Origin: Selenomonadaceae bacterium
Lineage (GTDB): Bacteria; Bacillota; Negativicutes; Selenomonadales; Selenomonadaceae
NCBI GenBank assembly: GCA_017390245.1
Contig: JAFPCE010000283.1
Coordinates: forward strand, 1-5,574
Direction of reading: 5' to 3'
Length of the DNA stretch: 5,574 bases
The notes under the pieces are model-generated. The model saw only the letters and a list, made by a program, of their open reading frames with translations, was not told where the DNA came from and did not search any database. The position numbers and the translations under genes were made by a program. This document shows positions 1 through 5,574 of this stretch, in pieces (within the stretch, counting starts at the first letter, position 1; every line of letters begins with the position of its first letter).

Positions 1-37
1 ATGATTTTGTAAATTGAAAGGTTGTGTTACGTGGACA

Positions 38-1423
38 ATGAACGAGCCAAATGTAAATGATGAGCCTAAGATGAACAGAGAACTGAAAAACCGCCATCTG
101 CAATTGATTTCCCTGGGTGGAATCATCGGCAGCGGGTATTTTTTAGGCACAGGCTATGTGTTAGAGCAGGCAGGACCAGCAGCCATACTTTCCTATCTGT
201 TGGGAGGTATCATTGTGCTGTGCGTTATGCTGTGCTTAGCTGAGCTGGCGGTGGCAGAGCCTATAGCAGGTTCTTTTGTTACCTATGCCAGGAAATATAT
301 CGGGCCTACCTGGGCCTGTGGTGTGGGCTGGACCTACTGGATGACATGGGTTTCCTATGTTCCCTCGGAAATGATTGCGGCGGGAATTATCATGAATAAT
401 TTTGTCCCCCAGGTGAGTCAGCTGGCTTGGGCAGTGTTCTTTGGCTTGTTGGTTACGGTGGTTAATTTGTTCCACGTAGACAAGTTTGGTGAAAGTGAAT
501 TCTGGCTGGCTATTATTAAGATAGTGGCTTTGATAGCTTTCAGTATAGTTGGTCTTTTGATTATTCTGGGTGTTATTGGTGAGCAGGGGTATCTTGGCTC
601 TACCATTTTGCTGGGCAGCGGAGGCTTTGCGCCTAATGGATACTGGGCCATTATCCTGACTATGACCATTATTCTGGTAAATTTCCAGGGTACTGAGATT
701 ATCGGTCTGGCAGCAGGTGAGTGTAAAAATCCGGAAAAGAGCATCCCTATTGCGGTGCGGAACGTTTCCTGGCGTATTATTGCCCTTTATATCATTCCAA
801 TTTCTATTTTGATTTCTATTTTGCCTTGGGATCAGGCAGGTCTGGATGAAAGCGTTTTTGCGGTGGCTGTGGAAAATTATGGTCTTCAGACCTTTGGTTC
901 AATTTTTGCTTTTGTTATTTTAACAGCCGCTTTGTCTTGTTCTAACTCTGGTCTTTATGGTACCAGCCGTGCTATGTATTCCCTGGCTACCCTGGGGATG
1001 GCGCCAAAGTCTCTGGCCAAGCTGAACAATAACGGCATGCCAAAGAATGCAGTGCTGATTTCCATTGTTACCTGCTGGTTTATTATTCTGCTGTACAGCC
1101 TGGATCCTGATTCTGCGGTTTATACCTATCTTTTAGCTTTATCTGGTTTTACTGGTGCTATTGCCTGGATTTCCATTTGCTGGAGCCAGTACCGCTTCCG
1201 CAAGCAGATGGTGGCTGAGGGTAAATTTGAAGGCTTGAAGTATAAGACACCGCTGTTTCCTTATGTGACCTTGTTTGGTATCTGGGCCCAGGTTTTCTGC
1301 TTGGTAGTGCTGTCCTTTACGCCGGATTTGCGGGAAACACTTTATGTGGGTGTGCCATTTTTGATTGTACCTATGATTATTTATCACTTTAGGGTTCATA
1401 AAAGGAAAGCAGTGCATGCTTAA
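38..1423 (+). CDS. APC-superfamily amino acid permease (12 TM)
   Basis: This is probably a cytoplasmic-membrane, cation-coupled amino acid importer of the APC superfamily, AAT-like branch; the substrate cannot be read from sequence. Numbered from the ATG at 38 (461 aa), a short polar N-tail leads to LKNRHLQLISLGG and the TM1 signature GGIIGSGYFLGTG (about 27-39), the unwound substrate-binding stretch. TM6 and the following loop carry FQGTEIIGLAAGE and KNPEKSIP (about 216-237), a family hallmark, and TM8 runs into SNSGLYGTSRAMYSLA (about 301-316). I count about 12 hydrophobic segments, and the length is normal. The start is uncertain. TTG at 14 has no visible Shine-Dalgarno. ATG at 38 has only a distant AAAGG (17-21). 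ATG at 71 sits close to the conserved core but also has a poor site. An in-frame TGA at 2-4 limits any extension. The gene ends at its own terminator, so it is separate from the genes downstream. Confidence 0.9.
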   Translation: MNEPNVNDEPKMNRELKNRHLQLISLGGIIGSGYFLGTGYVLEQAGPAAILSYLLGGIIVLCVMLCLAELAVAEPIAGSFVTYARKYIGPTWACGVGWTYWMTWVSYVPSEMIAAGIIMNNFVPQVSQLAWAVFFGLLVTVVNLFHVDKFGESEFWLAIIKIVALIAFSIVGLLIILGVIGEQGYLGSTILLGSGGFAPNGYWAIILTMTIILVNFQGTEIIGLAAGECKNPEKSIPIAVRNVSWRIIALYIIPISILISILPWDQAGLDESVFAVAVENYGLQTFGSIFAFVILTAALSCSNSGLYGTSRAMYSLATLGMAPKSLAKLNNNGMPKNAVLISIVTCWFIILLYSLDPDSAVYTYLLALSGFTGAIAWISICWSQYRFRKQMVAEGKFEGLKYKTPLFPYVTLFGIWAQVFCLVVLSFTPDLRETLYVGVPFLIVPMIIYHFRVHKRKAVHA

Positions 1424-1445
1424 AGCTTCATAAGTGAAGATACTG

Positions 1446-1483
1446 ACTCCCTGTTTTGTCTGATGACGAGGCAGGGAGTTTTT
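1446..1483 (+). terminator. Rho-independent terminator of the permease gene
   Basis: A 15-bp stem pairs 1446-1460 with 1465-1479 around a TGAT loop, and a run of five T follows (1479-1483). The outer eight pairs (ACTCCCTG with CAGGGAGT) are perfect. The inner part contains three G-U pairs (1454/1471, 1455/1470, 1457/1468), so the full stem forms only in RNA copied from the + strand. There is no A-run before the stem that would make it work in reverse. A small 5-bp hairpin, CTTCA/TGAAG (1426-1439), sits between the permease stop codon and this terminator. Confidence 0.93.
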
Positions 1484-1494
1484 GTGTAAAAAAT

Positions 1495-1523
1495 TTGCTG
1501 AAAAAATCTAGTAATGTTAAAAT
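1495..1523 (+). promoter_or_regulatory. Predicted sigma-70-type promoter for the transpeptidase-polA-mutM unit
   Basis: TTGCTG (1495-1500) as the -35 is followed after 17 bp by TAAAAT (1518-1523), with TG at 1515-1516 forming an extended -10 (TGtTAAAAT). The position fits, just after the terminator and about 70 bp before the gene start. An alternative pair is TTAAAA (1517-1522) with TATAAA (1541-1546) at 18 bp. The region is so AT-rich that chance matches are likely, so which pair is used is an inference. Confidence 0.5.
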
Positions 1524-1531
1524 TAACATTA
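1512..1531. promoter_or_regulatory. Perfect inverted repeat, candidate operator
   Basis: TAATGTTAA (1512-1520) and TTAACATTA (1523-1531) are exact reverse complements separated by AA, giving a 20-bp dyad. It covers the predicted extended -10, where a bound repressor would block transcription. There is no T-run right after it and it is pure A/T apart from one G and one C, so it is unlikely to be a terminator. It does not match a regulator site that I can name with confidence. It resembles the TTGTTAA-N4-TTAACAA type of Rex site, but its spacer is 2 bp instead of 4 and one arm base differs. Confidence 0.5.
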
Positions 1532-1579
1532 ATGCATTTTTATAAAATTATGTTATAAATCTGCCTAGAAAGAGAATCG

Positions 1580-1587
1580 AGGAGAGG
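1580..1587 (+). promoter_or_regulatory. Ribosome-binding site of the L,D-transpeptidase gene
   Basis: AGGAGAGG lies just upstream of the ATG at 1591, with the AGGAG core ending 6 bases before it. This is a strong Shine-Dalgarno at good spacing and fixes the start codon, which also begins a convincing signal peptide. Confidence 0.85.
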
Positions 1588-1590
1588 GTA

Positions 1591-2565
1591 ATGATTAAGC
1601 GGTTTGGAAAATTGGGTGTAATGGCTGTTGTGGGAGCTTTGCTGGTATTTTGCTGTGCTATGACGACGGCATTTGCGGGAGTAAGAAGTCCTGAGGATAG
1701 GGCTAAGGAAACCGGTGTGCCGGAGGTTAAGCTGGTTATTAATACGGCGGCAAAGTCACTGGCTGTGTATCAGCATGGTGTGAAGACCCGCCTTTATCTG
1801 CTGGGTCTGGGCAAGTATAGCACACAGACACCTATTGGCTATTATGATATTGATGAAAAAGAGGTTAATCCAGTGTGGATTAATCCTAAAACTAAAGCCC
1901 AGATTCCGTCTGGACCAGAGAACCCTCTGGGATACCGCTGGATGCGCTTTTATGGTGCTTATGGCATTCATGGCACTAATGTGGAAAGCAGCGTGGGGCA
2001 TTATGTGTCTAATGGCTGTATCCGCATGCGGGAAAAGGATGTGGAGGAGCTTTTTGAAATTGTAAAGCTGGGGACTCCTGTGGAGATTTTTTATAACCGC
2101 GTGGTTATTGAGAAGACTCCTGCTGATGATGTGGTTTACTACATTTATCCTGATTCCTATGAAAAGCAGCCACTGGATGTAAAGACTGTAAACAGCTGGC
2201 TTCAGGGCTATGGTGTGGATACCTTTGAGAGCAATGAGAATATTGCTAAAAAGATTGCCAGCTCTGATGGACAGCCGACTTTTATTGCGAAGGCCTATGA
2301 GTTTTTCTTAAATGGCAATCCGCTGAAGCGCCAGGTGGTGGCTAAGGACAACGTGTATTATGTACCAGTGATTCCGCTGGCTGAGGCTTTGAAGCTGCCT
2401 CTGGGCTACGATAAGGAGGCTGGCATGGTGTTCTATGGCAATAAGCGGGTGAAGGCTTATGTGTTTAAGGATGTGCTGTATGTGGACAGCAAGGATGTGA
2501 ATATGCTGTATCCAGTGACTGGGGGCATGTATGGGAAGACATTCGCACTGGCTACAGTGAAGTGA
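1591..2565 (+). CDS. Secreted YkuD-type L,D-transpeptidase with C-terminal stalk-like domain
   Basis: This is a cell-wall enzyme expected to cross-link peptidoglycan stem peptides through an active-site cysteine, outside the cytoplasmic membrane (324 aa). A signal peptide is clear: basic MIKRFGK, a hydrophobic core, and a likely signal peptidase I cut after AFA (residue 29). No lipobox precedes Cys21 or Cys22. The YkuD domain spans about residues 46-170. It begins VKLVINTAAKSLAVY, includes TPIGYYDI, and reaches the catalytic region GIHGT (His127) and SNGCIRM (Cys143, Arg145). The Asn in SNGC stands where many family members have His; YkuD-type proteins commonly vary here. Residues about 171-237 are unassigned. 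Residues about 238-324 (FLNGNPLKRQVV, then YYVPVIPLAEAL) resemble the copper-amine-oxidase N-terminal-like repeat, often a wall- or surface-associated module. The enzyme class is secure, but its physiological substrate is not. The stop lies 14 bp before polA, implying co-transcription. Confidence 0.93.
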   Translation: MIKRFGKLGVMAVVGALLVFCCAMTTAFAGVRSPEDRAKETGVPEVKLVINTAAKSLAVYQHGVKTRLYLLGLGKYSTQTPIGYYDIDEKEVNPVWINPKTKAQIPSGPENPLGYRWMRFYGAYGIHGTNVESSVGHYVSNGCIRMREKDVEELFEIVKLGTPVEIFYNRVVIEKTPADDVVYYIYPDSYEKQPLDVKTVNSWLQGYGVDTFESNENIAKKIASSDGQPTFIAKAYEFFLNGNPLKRQVVAKDNVYYVPVIPLAEALKLPLGYDKEAGMVFYGNKRVKAYVFKDVLYVDSKDVNMLYPVTGGMYGKTFALATVK

Positions 2566-2568
2566 GGA
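2564..2568 (+). promoter_or_regulatory. Weak ribosome-binding site that decides the polA start
   Basis: GAGGA overlaps the transpeptidase stop codon (TGA, 2563-2565) and ends 11 bases before the ATG at 2580, a rather long spacing. The in-frame GTG at 2562 has no Shine-Dalgarno and would add only MRIKRF ahead of the usual PolA start MKKKFFILDG, so ATG 2580 is preferred. Ribosomes finishing the transpeptidase could reinitiate here, which is an inference from the spacing. Confidence 0.5.
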
Positions 2569-2579
2569 TAAAGAGATTT

Positions 2580-5258
2580 ATGAAGAAGAAGTTTTTTATT
2601 TTGGATGGCAGCAGCTTGCTGTATCGTGCGTTTTATGCGCTGCCTTTGCTGGAGTCTGGTTCTGGTGAGTTTACTAATGCGATTTATGGCTTTTCAAATA
2701 TGCTGATTAAGCTTTTGCATGATTATAAGCCTGATTATCTGGTGATTGCTTTTGATAAGGGTAAGAAGACTTTCCGGACGGAGATGTTTGCGGAGTATAA
2801 GGGTACGAGGAAGCCTACGCCCCGGGAGCTTTTGAGTCAGATTCCGATGCTGCGTGAGCTGGCTGAGGCCTGGGGGATTAATTTTGTGGAGCTGGCTGGC
2901 TATGAGGCTGATGATATTTTAGGTACTATGGCCAATCAGGCGGTGGCACAGGGCTTTGCGGCTTATGTGGTTACTGGTGACCGGGATGCGCTGCAGCTGG
3001 TGAAGCCTGATTTGCATGTGCTGTTTACGAAAAAGGGTATTTCTGAGCTGGTGGATTATGATGAGGCTGTATTCCAGCAGGAGTATGGCGGACTTGATCC
3101 GATTCAGCTGATTGATTTAAAGGGCCTGATGGGGGATAGTTCTGATAATATCCCAGGTGTGCCTGGTGTTGGGCCAAAGACTGCTATTAAGCTGATTGCG
3201 GCCTATAGCTCTGTGGAGCAGGTGCTGCTGCATGTTGAGGAGATTGCTGGCAATAAGCTGAAGGAAAATATCAGAAATAACCAGCAGCAGGCTGTGCTTT
3301 CTAAGCAGCTGGCTACTATCTGCCTGGAGGCTCCTGTGGAGTTTAAGACAGAGGAATGTGAGATAAAGATTAATGGTGATGCCTTAGTCAGGTTCTACAG
3401 CCGTTACAATATCCGTTCCATGCTGCGGGCTATCAAGCCTTTTGTTGCTATGGCGGGGGATAATGCTGGCGAAACTGTTGCAGCTAAGGAAGCAGTGGCT
3501 ATGCCTGAGGTAAAGAAGCTGCAGTCTGAGGCTGAGGGACAGCAGCTTTATGATGCGGTGAAAAAGGCTGGCCAGATTTATATTATGTGTGAATTTGCTG
3601 GCAGAGTGCCTCACGTTGAGGTAAAATCTGCAGCTTTGTCTGTGGCCAATGAGCTTTATTATGTGGCTGTCAGCGGCGAGAACAGCAATGGCATGGATTC
3701 TCTCTTTGCTCTGGAGGAAAATACTGCTCCTGCAGCCTGGGAATACGTGAAAAAGCTTTTAGCTGATGAGGCTGTAACAAAATGTCTGCATAATACCAAG
3801 GGCTATTATCATGCTGGGGTGGAATTGTCTGGCAAGCTTTATGATATGGAGCTGATTGGCTATTTATTAAATCCAGCCAGCAGTAAATATGACCTGGCGG
3901 AGCTGGCTAACAGCTATGCACCAGAAATCAGCGCCCCTGGCAAGGATGCTAAGGCTGAGGAGCTGCTTAGCTGGCAGGTTTTCGTCATGAACAGCATCAG
4001 CAAGGATATGACTGACAGTCTGGAACAGCAGGGGATGCACCAGTTGTACTGGGACATGGAGCTGCCGCTGGTAAGGGTTCTCTCTGATATGGAGGCTAAT
4101 GGCATCTATGTTAACCGCCAGCATCTCAAGGAGCAGACGGCAGAGGTGGGGGAGACCATTGACAAGCTGCAGAAGAATATTTATGAGCTGGCTGGCAGGG
4201 AGTTTAATATTAATTCTCCTAAGCAGTTAGGTGAGCTTTTATTTGAGACATTAGGGCTGCCGGTTATTAAAAAGACTAAGACGGGTTATTCAACCAATGT
4301 AGAGGTTTTGCAGCAGCTGATAGATAAGCATCCTATTATCCAGATGATTCTGGACTACCGCATGTGGACAAAGCTGAAGTCTACTTATCTTGATGGGGTT
4401 GGGGGGCTTATTGACGCCGACACCCAGAGAGTTCATACCACCTTTAACCAGACTGTTACTGCTACAGGCAGGCTCAGCAGCTCTGAGCCAAATCTGCAGA
4501 ATATTCCTGTCCGCAAGGAAGAAGGCAAGCGTATTCGCCAGCTGTTTGAGCCAGGTCCTGGCTATGATGTGCTGGTTTCTGCTGACTATTCTCAGATTGA
4601 ACTGAGGGTGCTGGCTGATATGTCTGGTGATGAAAGCTTCATTCGTGCCTTTAACCATGAGGAGGATATTCATGCCCGTACTGCAGCTGAGGTATTTGAC
4701 GTACCAATGGAGGAGGTTACTCCTGAGCTGAGGCGGAAGGCTAAGGCGGTAAATTTCGGCATTGTCTATGGTATCAGTGATTATGGCTTGTCCCAGGATC
4801 TGGATATTTCCAGGGCAGAGGCCAAAAGCTATATTGAAAGCTATTTTGCTAAGTGCAAGGGCGTAAAGGCCTTTATTGATAAAGTAGTAGCTGATGCCCA
4901 CACTAAGGGTTACGTGGAAACTACCTTTGGCCGGCGCCGGCAGCTGACAGCTATTAACAGCTCTAATTTTAACCAGAGGTCGCTGGCAGAGCGCATGGCT
5001 ATGAATACGCCTATTCAGGGCACGGCTGCAGATATTATCAAGGTGGCTATGATACGTGCTGGCAGAATGCTTGCTGAGGCTGGGCTGAAAAGCCGTATTT
5101 TGCTGCAGGTACACGATGAACTGGTGTTAGAGGCTGTGGAAGCAGAGCTGCCAAAGGTGGAAGAAATTTTAAAAGAGGCTATGGAAAAGGCTGTCAAGCT
5201 GTCTGTGCCTCTGACTATTGATATAAATGTGGGCAAAACCTGGGCAGAGGCCAAATAA
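2580..5258 (+). CDS. polA: DNA polymerase I
   Basis: This cytoplasmic repair and replication polymerase removes RNA primers and fills gaps in Okazaki-fragment maturation and excision repair. From ATG 2580 it is 892 aa, the normal family length. The N-terminal 5'-3' exonuclease (about 1-290) keeps its metal-binding acidic residues: Asp9 in ILDGSS, Asp59 in AFDKG, EADD (109-112), TGDRD (Asp134, Asp136) and GDSSDN (Asp186, Asp189). The helix-hairpin-helix PGVPGVGPKTA (about 192-202) follows. The 3'-5' exonuclease region (about 330-475) has lost its catalytic motifs, so proofreading is not expected. The polymerase domain (about 490-892) is intact. It has TATGRLSSSEPNLQNIPVR, motif A DYSQIELR (Asp669, Glu674), motif B with Arg718, Lys722, Phe726 and Tyr730, and motif C VHDELVLE (His845, Asp846, Glu847). 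Phe726 is the position where Tyr would relax discrimination against dideoxynucleotides. The protein ends GKTWAEAK, the usual C-terminus. It is probably translated from the transcript that also carries the transpeptidase and mutM. Confidence 0.98.
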   Translation: MKKKFFILDGSSLLYRAFYALPLLESGSGEFTNAIYGFSNMLIKLLHDYKPDYLVIAFDKGKKTFRTEMFAEYKGTRKPTPRELLSQIPMLRELAEAWGINFVELAGYEADDILGTMANQAVAQGFAAYVVTGDRDALQLVKPDLHVLFTKKGISELVDYDEAVFQQEYGGLDPIQLIDLKGLMGDSSDNIPGVPGVGPKTAIKLIAAYSSVEQVLLHVEEIAGNKLKENIRNNQQQAVLSKQLATICLEAPVEFKTEECEIKINGDALVRFYSRYNIRSMLRAIKPFVAMAGDNAGETVAAKEAVAMPEVKKLQSEAEGQQLYDAVKKAGQIYIMCEFAGRVPHVEVKSAALSVANELYYVAVSGENSNGMDSLFALEENTAPAAWEYVKKLLADEAVTKCLHNTKGYYHAGVELSGKLYDMELIGYLLNPASSKYDLAELANSYAPEISAPGKDAKAEELLSWQVFVMNSISKDMTDSLEQQGMHQLYWDMELPLVRVLSDMEANGIYVNRQHLKEQTAEVGETIDKLQKNIYELAGREFNINSPKQLGELLFETLGLPVIKKTKTGYSTNVEVLQQLIDKHPIIQMILDYRMWTKLKSTYLDGVGGLIDADTQRVHTTFNQTVTATGRLSSSEPNLQNIPVRKEEGKRIRQLFEPGPGYDVLVSADYSQIELRVLADMSGDESFIRAFNHEEDIHARTAAEVFDVPMEEVTPELRRKAKAVNFGIVYGISDYGLSQDLDISRAEAKSYIESYFAKCKGVKAFIDKVVADAHTKGYVETTFGRRRQLTAINSSNFNQRSLAERMAMNTPIQGTAADIIKVAMIRAGRMLAEAGLKSRILLQVHDELVLEAVEAELPKVEEILKEAMEKAVKLSVPLTIDINVGKTWAEAK

Positions 5259-5334
5259 GGCTGAAGCTGGCATGCTTTGATGAGATTTTTAGCTAAGCGG
5301 TGGTTTTGCTGAGGGTTTGCAGGGAGGAATATTT
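5259..5334 (+). other. polA-mutM intergenic gap, no terminator seen
   Basis: This 76-bp gap contains no stem followed by a T-run and no convincing -35/-10 pair. A TTGATG at 5277 has no -10 at the right distance. Read-through from polA into mutM is therefore the simplest reading. The 3' end holds the mutM ribosome-binding site. Confidence 0.55.
5321..5328 (+). promoter_or_regulatory. Ribosome-binding site of mutM
   Basis: AGGGAGGA ends 6 bases before the ATG at 5335. This is a strong Shine-Dalgarno and fixes the start, which also places the required Pro directly after Met. Confidence 0.85.
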
Positions 5335-5574
5335 ATGCCAGAAATGCCGGAAATAGAAACTATCAGACGCTCTCTGGAGCCGCATCTTACAGGTAAAACT
5401 ATTAAACGGGCTGATGTTTTGCTGGCCCGCCAGATAAAATGGCCAGAGCCGGATCAGTTTGTAGCCAGGATTTTATTAGCTAAAATTGCTAAGCTGGACA
5501 GAGTAGGCAAGTATTTGCTTTTACGGCTGGATAATGGTGTTTCCCTGGTTTTTCATCTGCGCATGACGGGACAG
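5335..5574 (+). CDS. mutM: Formamidopyrimidine-DNA glycosylase, N-terminal part (cut by window edge)
   Basis: MutM (Fpg) is a base-excision repair glycosylase and AP lyase that removes 8-oxoguanine and formamidopyrimidines. Only the first 80 codons are present; the frame is open at the window edge, against a usual length of about 270-290 aa. The translation starts MPEMPEIETIRRSLEPHL. After Met removal, Pro at position 2 is the family's catalytic nucleophile, and Glu at position 3 is the conserved acid. The family more often has MPELPEVET, so the Met and Ile changes are conservative. The segment RVGKYLLLRL carries the conserved Lys of the N-terminal domain (Lys57 in E. coli numbering), and HLRMTGQ matches the conserved HL.M.G stretch. 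The helix-two-turn-helix and zinc finger would lie beyond the window. Its place after polA makes a repair pair and is common in Firmicutes. Endonuclease VIII (Nei) is a less likely alternative, given the strong match to the Fpg N-terminus. Confidence 0.95.
   Translation, partial: MPEMPEIETIRRSLEPHLTGKTIKRADVLLARQIKWPEPDQFVARILLAKIAKLDRVGKYLLLRLDNGVSLVFHLRMTGQ

Noticed and set aside
1655..1656. Possible lipoprotein signal at Cys21-Cys22 of the transpeptidase
   Set aside because: The residue before each Cys is Phe or Cys, not the small residue a lipobox needs. AFA at 27-29 is a good signal peptidase I site.
2562..2579. Longer polA start at GTG 2562, overlapping the transpeptidase stop
   Set aside because: No ribosome-binding site precedes it, and the extra six residues fall before the usual PolA N-terminus. 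ATG 2580 fits the family.
3047..3054. GCTGGTGG, identical to the E. coli Chi site
   Set aside because: Chi sequences differ between groups, this host does not look enterobacterial, and the octamer follows from the local GAG-CTG-GTG codon use.
2889..4196. Exact 12-base repeat GAGCTGGCTGGC at 2889-2900 and 4185-4196
   Set aside because: Both copies encode Glu-Leu-Ala-Gly in frame with preferred codons, so codon bias explains them. There is no flanking similarity.
4290..5114. A 274-codon open frame on the - strand, antisense to the polA polymerase domain
   Set aside because: It lies opposite the most conserved part of polA, shows no domain or signal I recognise, and has no ribosome-binding site of note. 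Long antisense frames are expected from the biased codon use here.
5259..5334. Possible hairpins in the polA-mutM gap (AGC/GCT short arms around 5291-5310)
   Set aside because: The arms are only 3-6 bp with a mismatch and no T-run follows, so there is no support for a terminator.

Overview
The window looks like ordinary chromosome from a Firmicutes-type (Bacillota) bacterium. The genus cannot be read from this sequence. The order polA then mutM is a familiar Firmicutes arrangement. The PolA protein has a decayed proofreading domain, as in Bacillus-type enzymes. The ribosome-binding sites are GGAGG-like. A Negativicutes-type host would fit the secreted L,D-transpeptidase with its stalk-like tail, but that is a guess. 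All genes lie on the + strand, and G clearly outnumbers C on that strand in the stretches I counted, as expected for a leading strand.

Layout: (1) Positions 38-1423 encode a 12-TM amino acid permease of the APC superfamily, ended by a strong 15-bp intrinsic terminator at 1446-1483. (2) The 167-bp intergenic region 1424-1590 holds that terminator, an AT-rich promoter region with a perfect 9-bp-arm inverted repeat, and a strong ribosome-binding site. (3) Positions 1591-2565 encode a secreted YkuD-type L,D-transpeptidase with a C-terminal domain resembling the copper-amine-oxidase N-terminal-like fold. (4) Positions 2580-5258 encode DNA polymerase I, starting 14 bp after the transpeptidase stop. 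(5) After a 76-bp gap with no visible terminator, mutM (formamidopyrimidine-DNA glycosylase) starts at 5335 and runs off the window.

The permease is a separate transcription unit. The transpeptidase, polA and mutM are probably co-transcribed. PolA and MutM work together in base-excision repair: MutM removes oxidised purines and nicks the strand, and PolA fills and trims the gap. The transpeptidase acts on peptidoglycan outside the cytoplasm and has no obvious biochemical link to them, so it is the odd member of the operon.

I see no mobile element, CRISPR array, RNA gene or clearly new system. The items most worth a second look are the palindrome at the transpeptidase promoter, the transpeptidase tail, the placement of a cell-wall enzyme ahead of polA, and the eroded proofreading domain.
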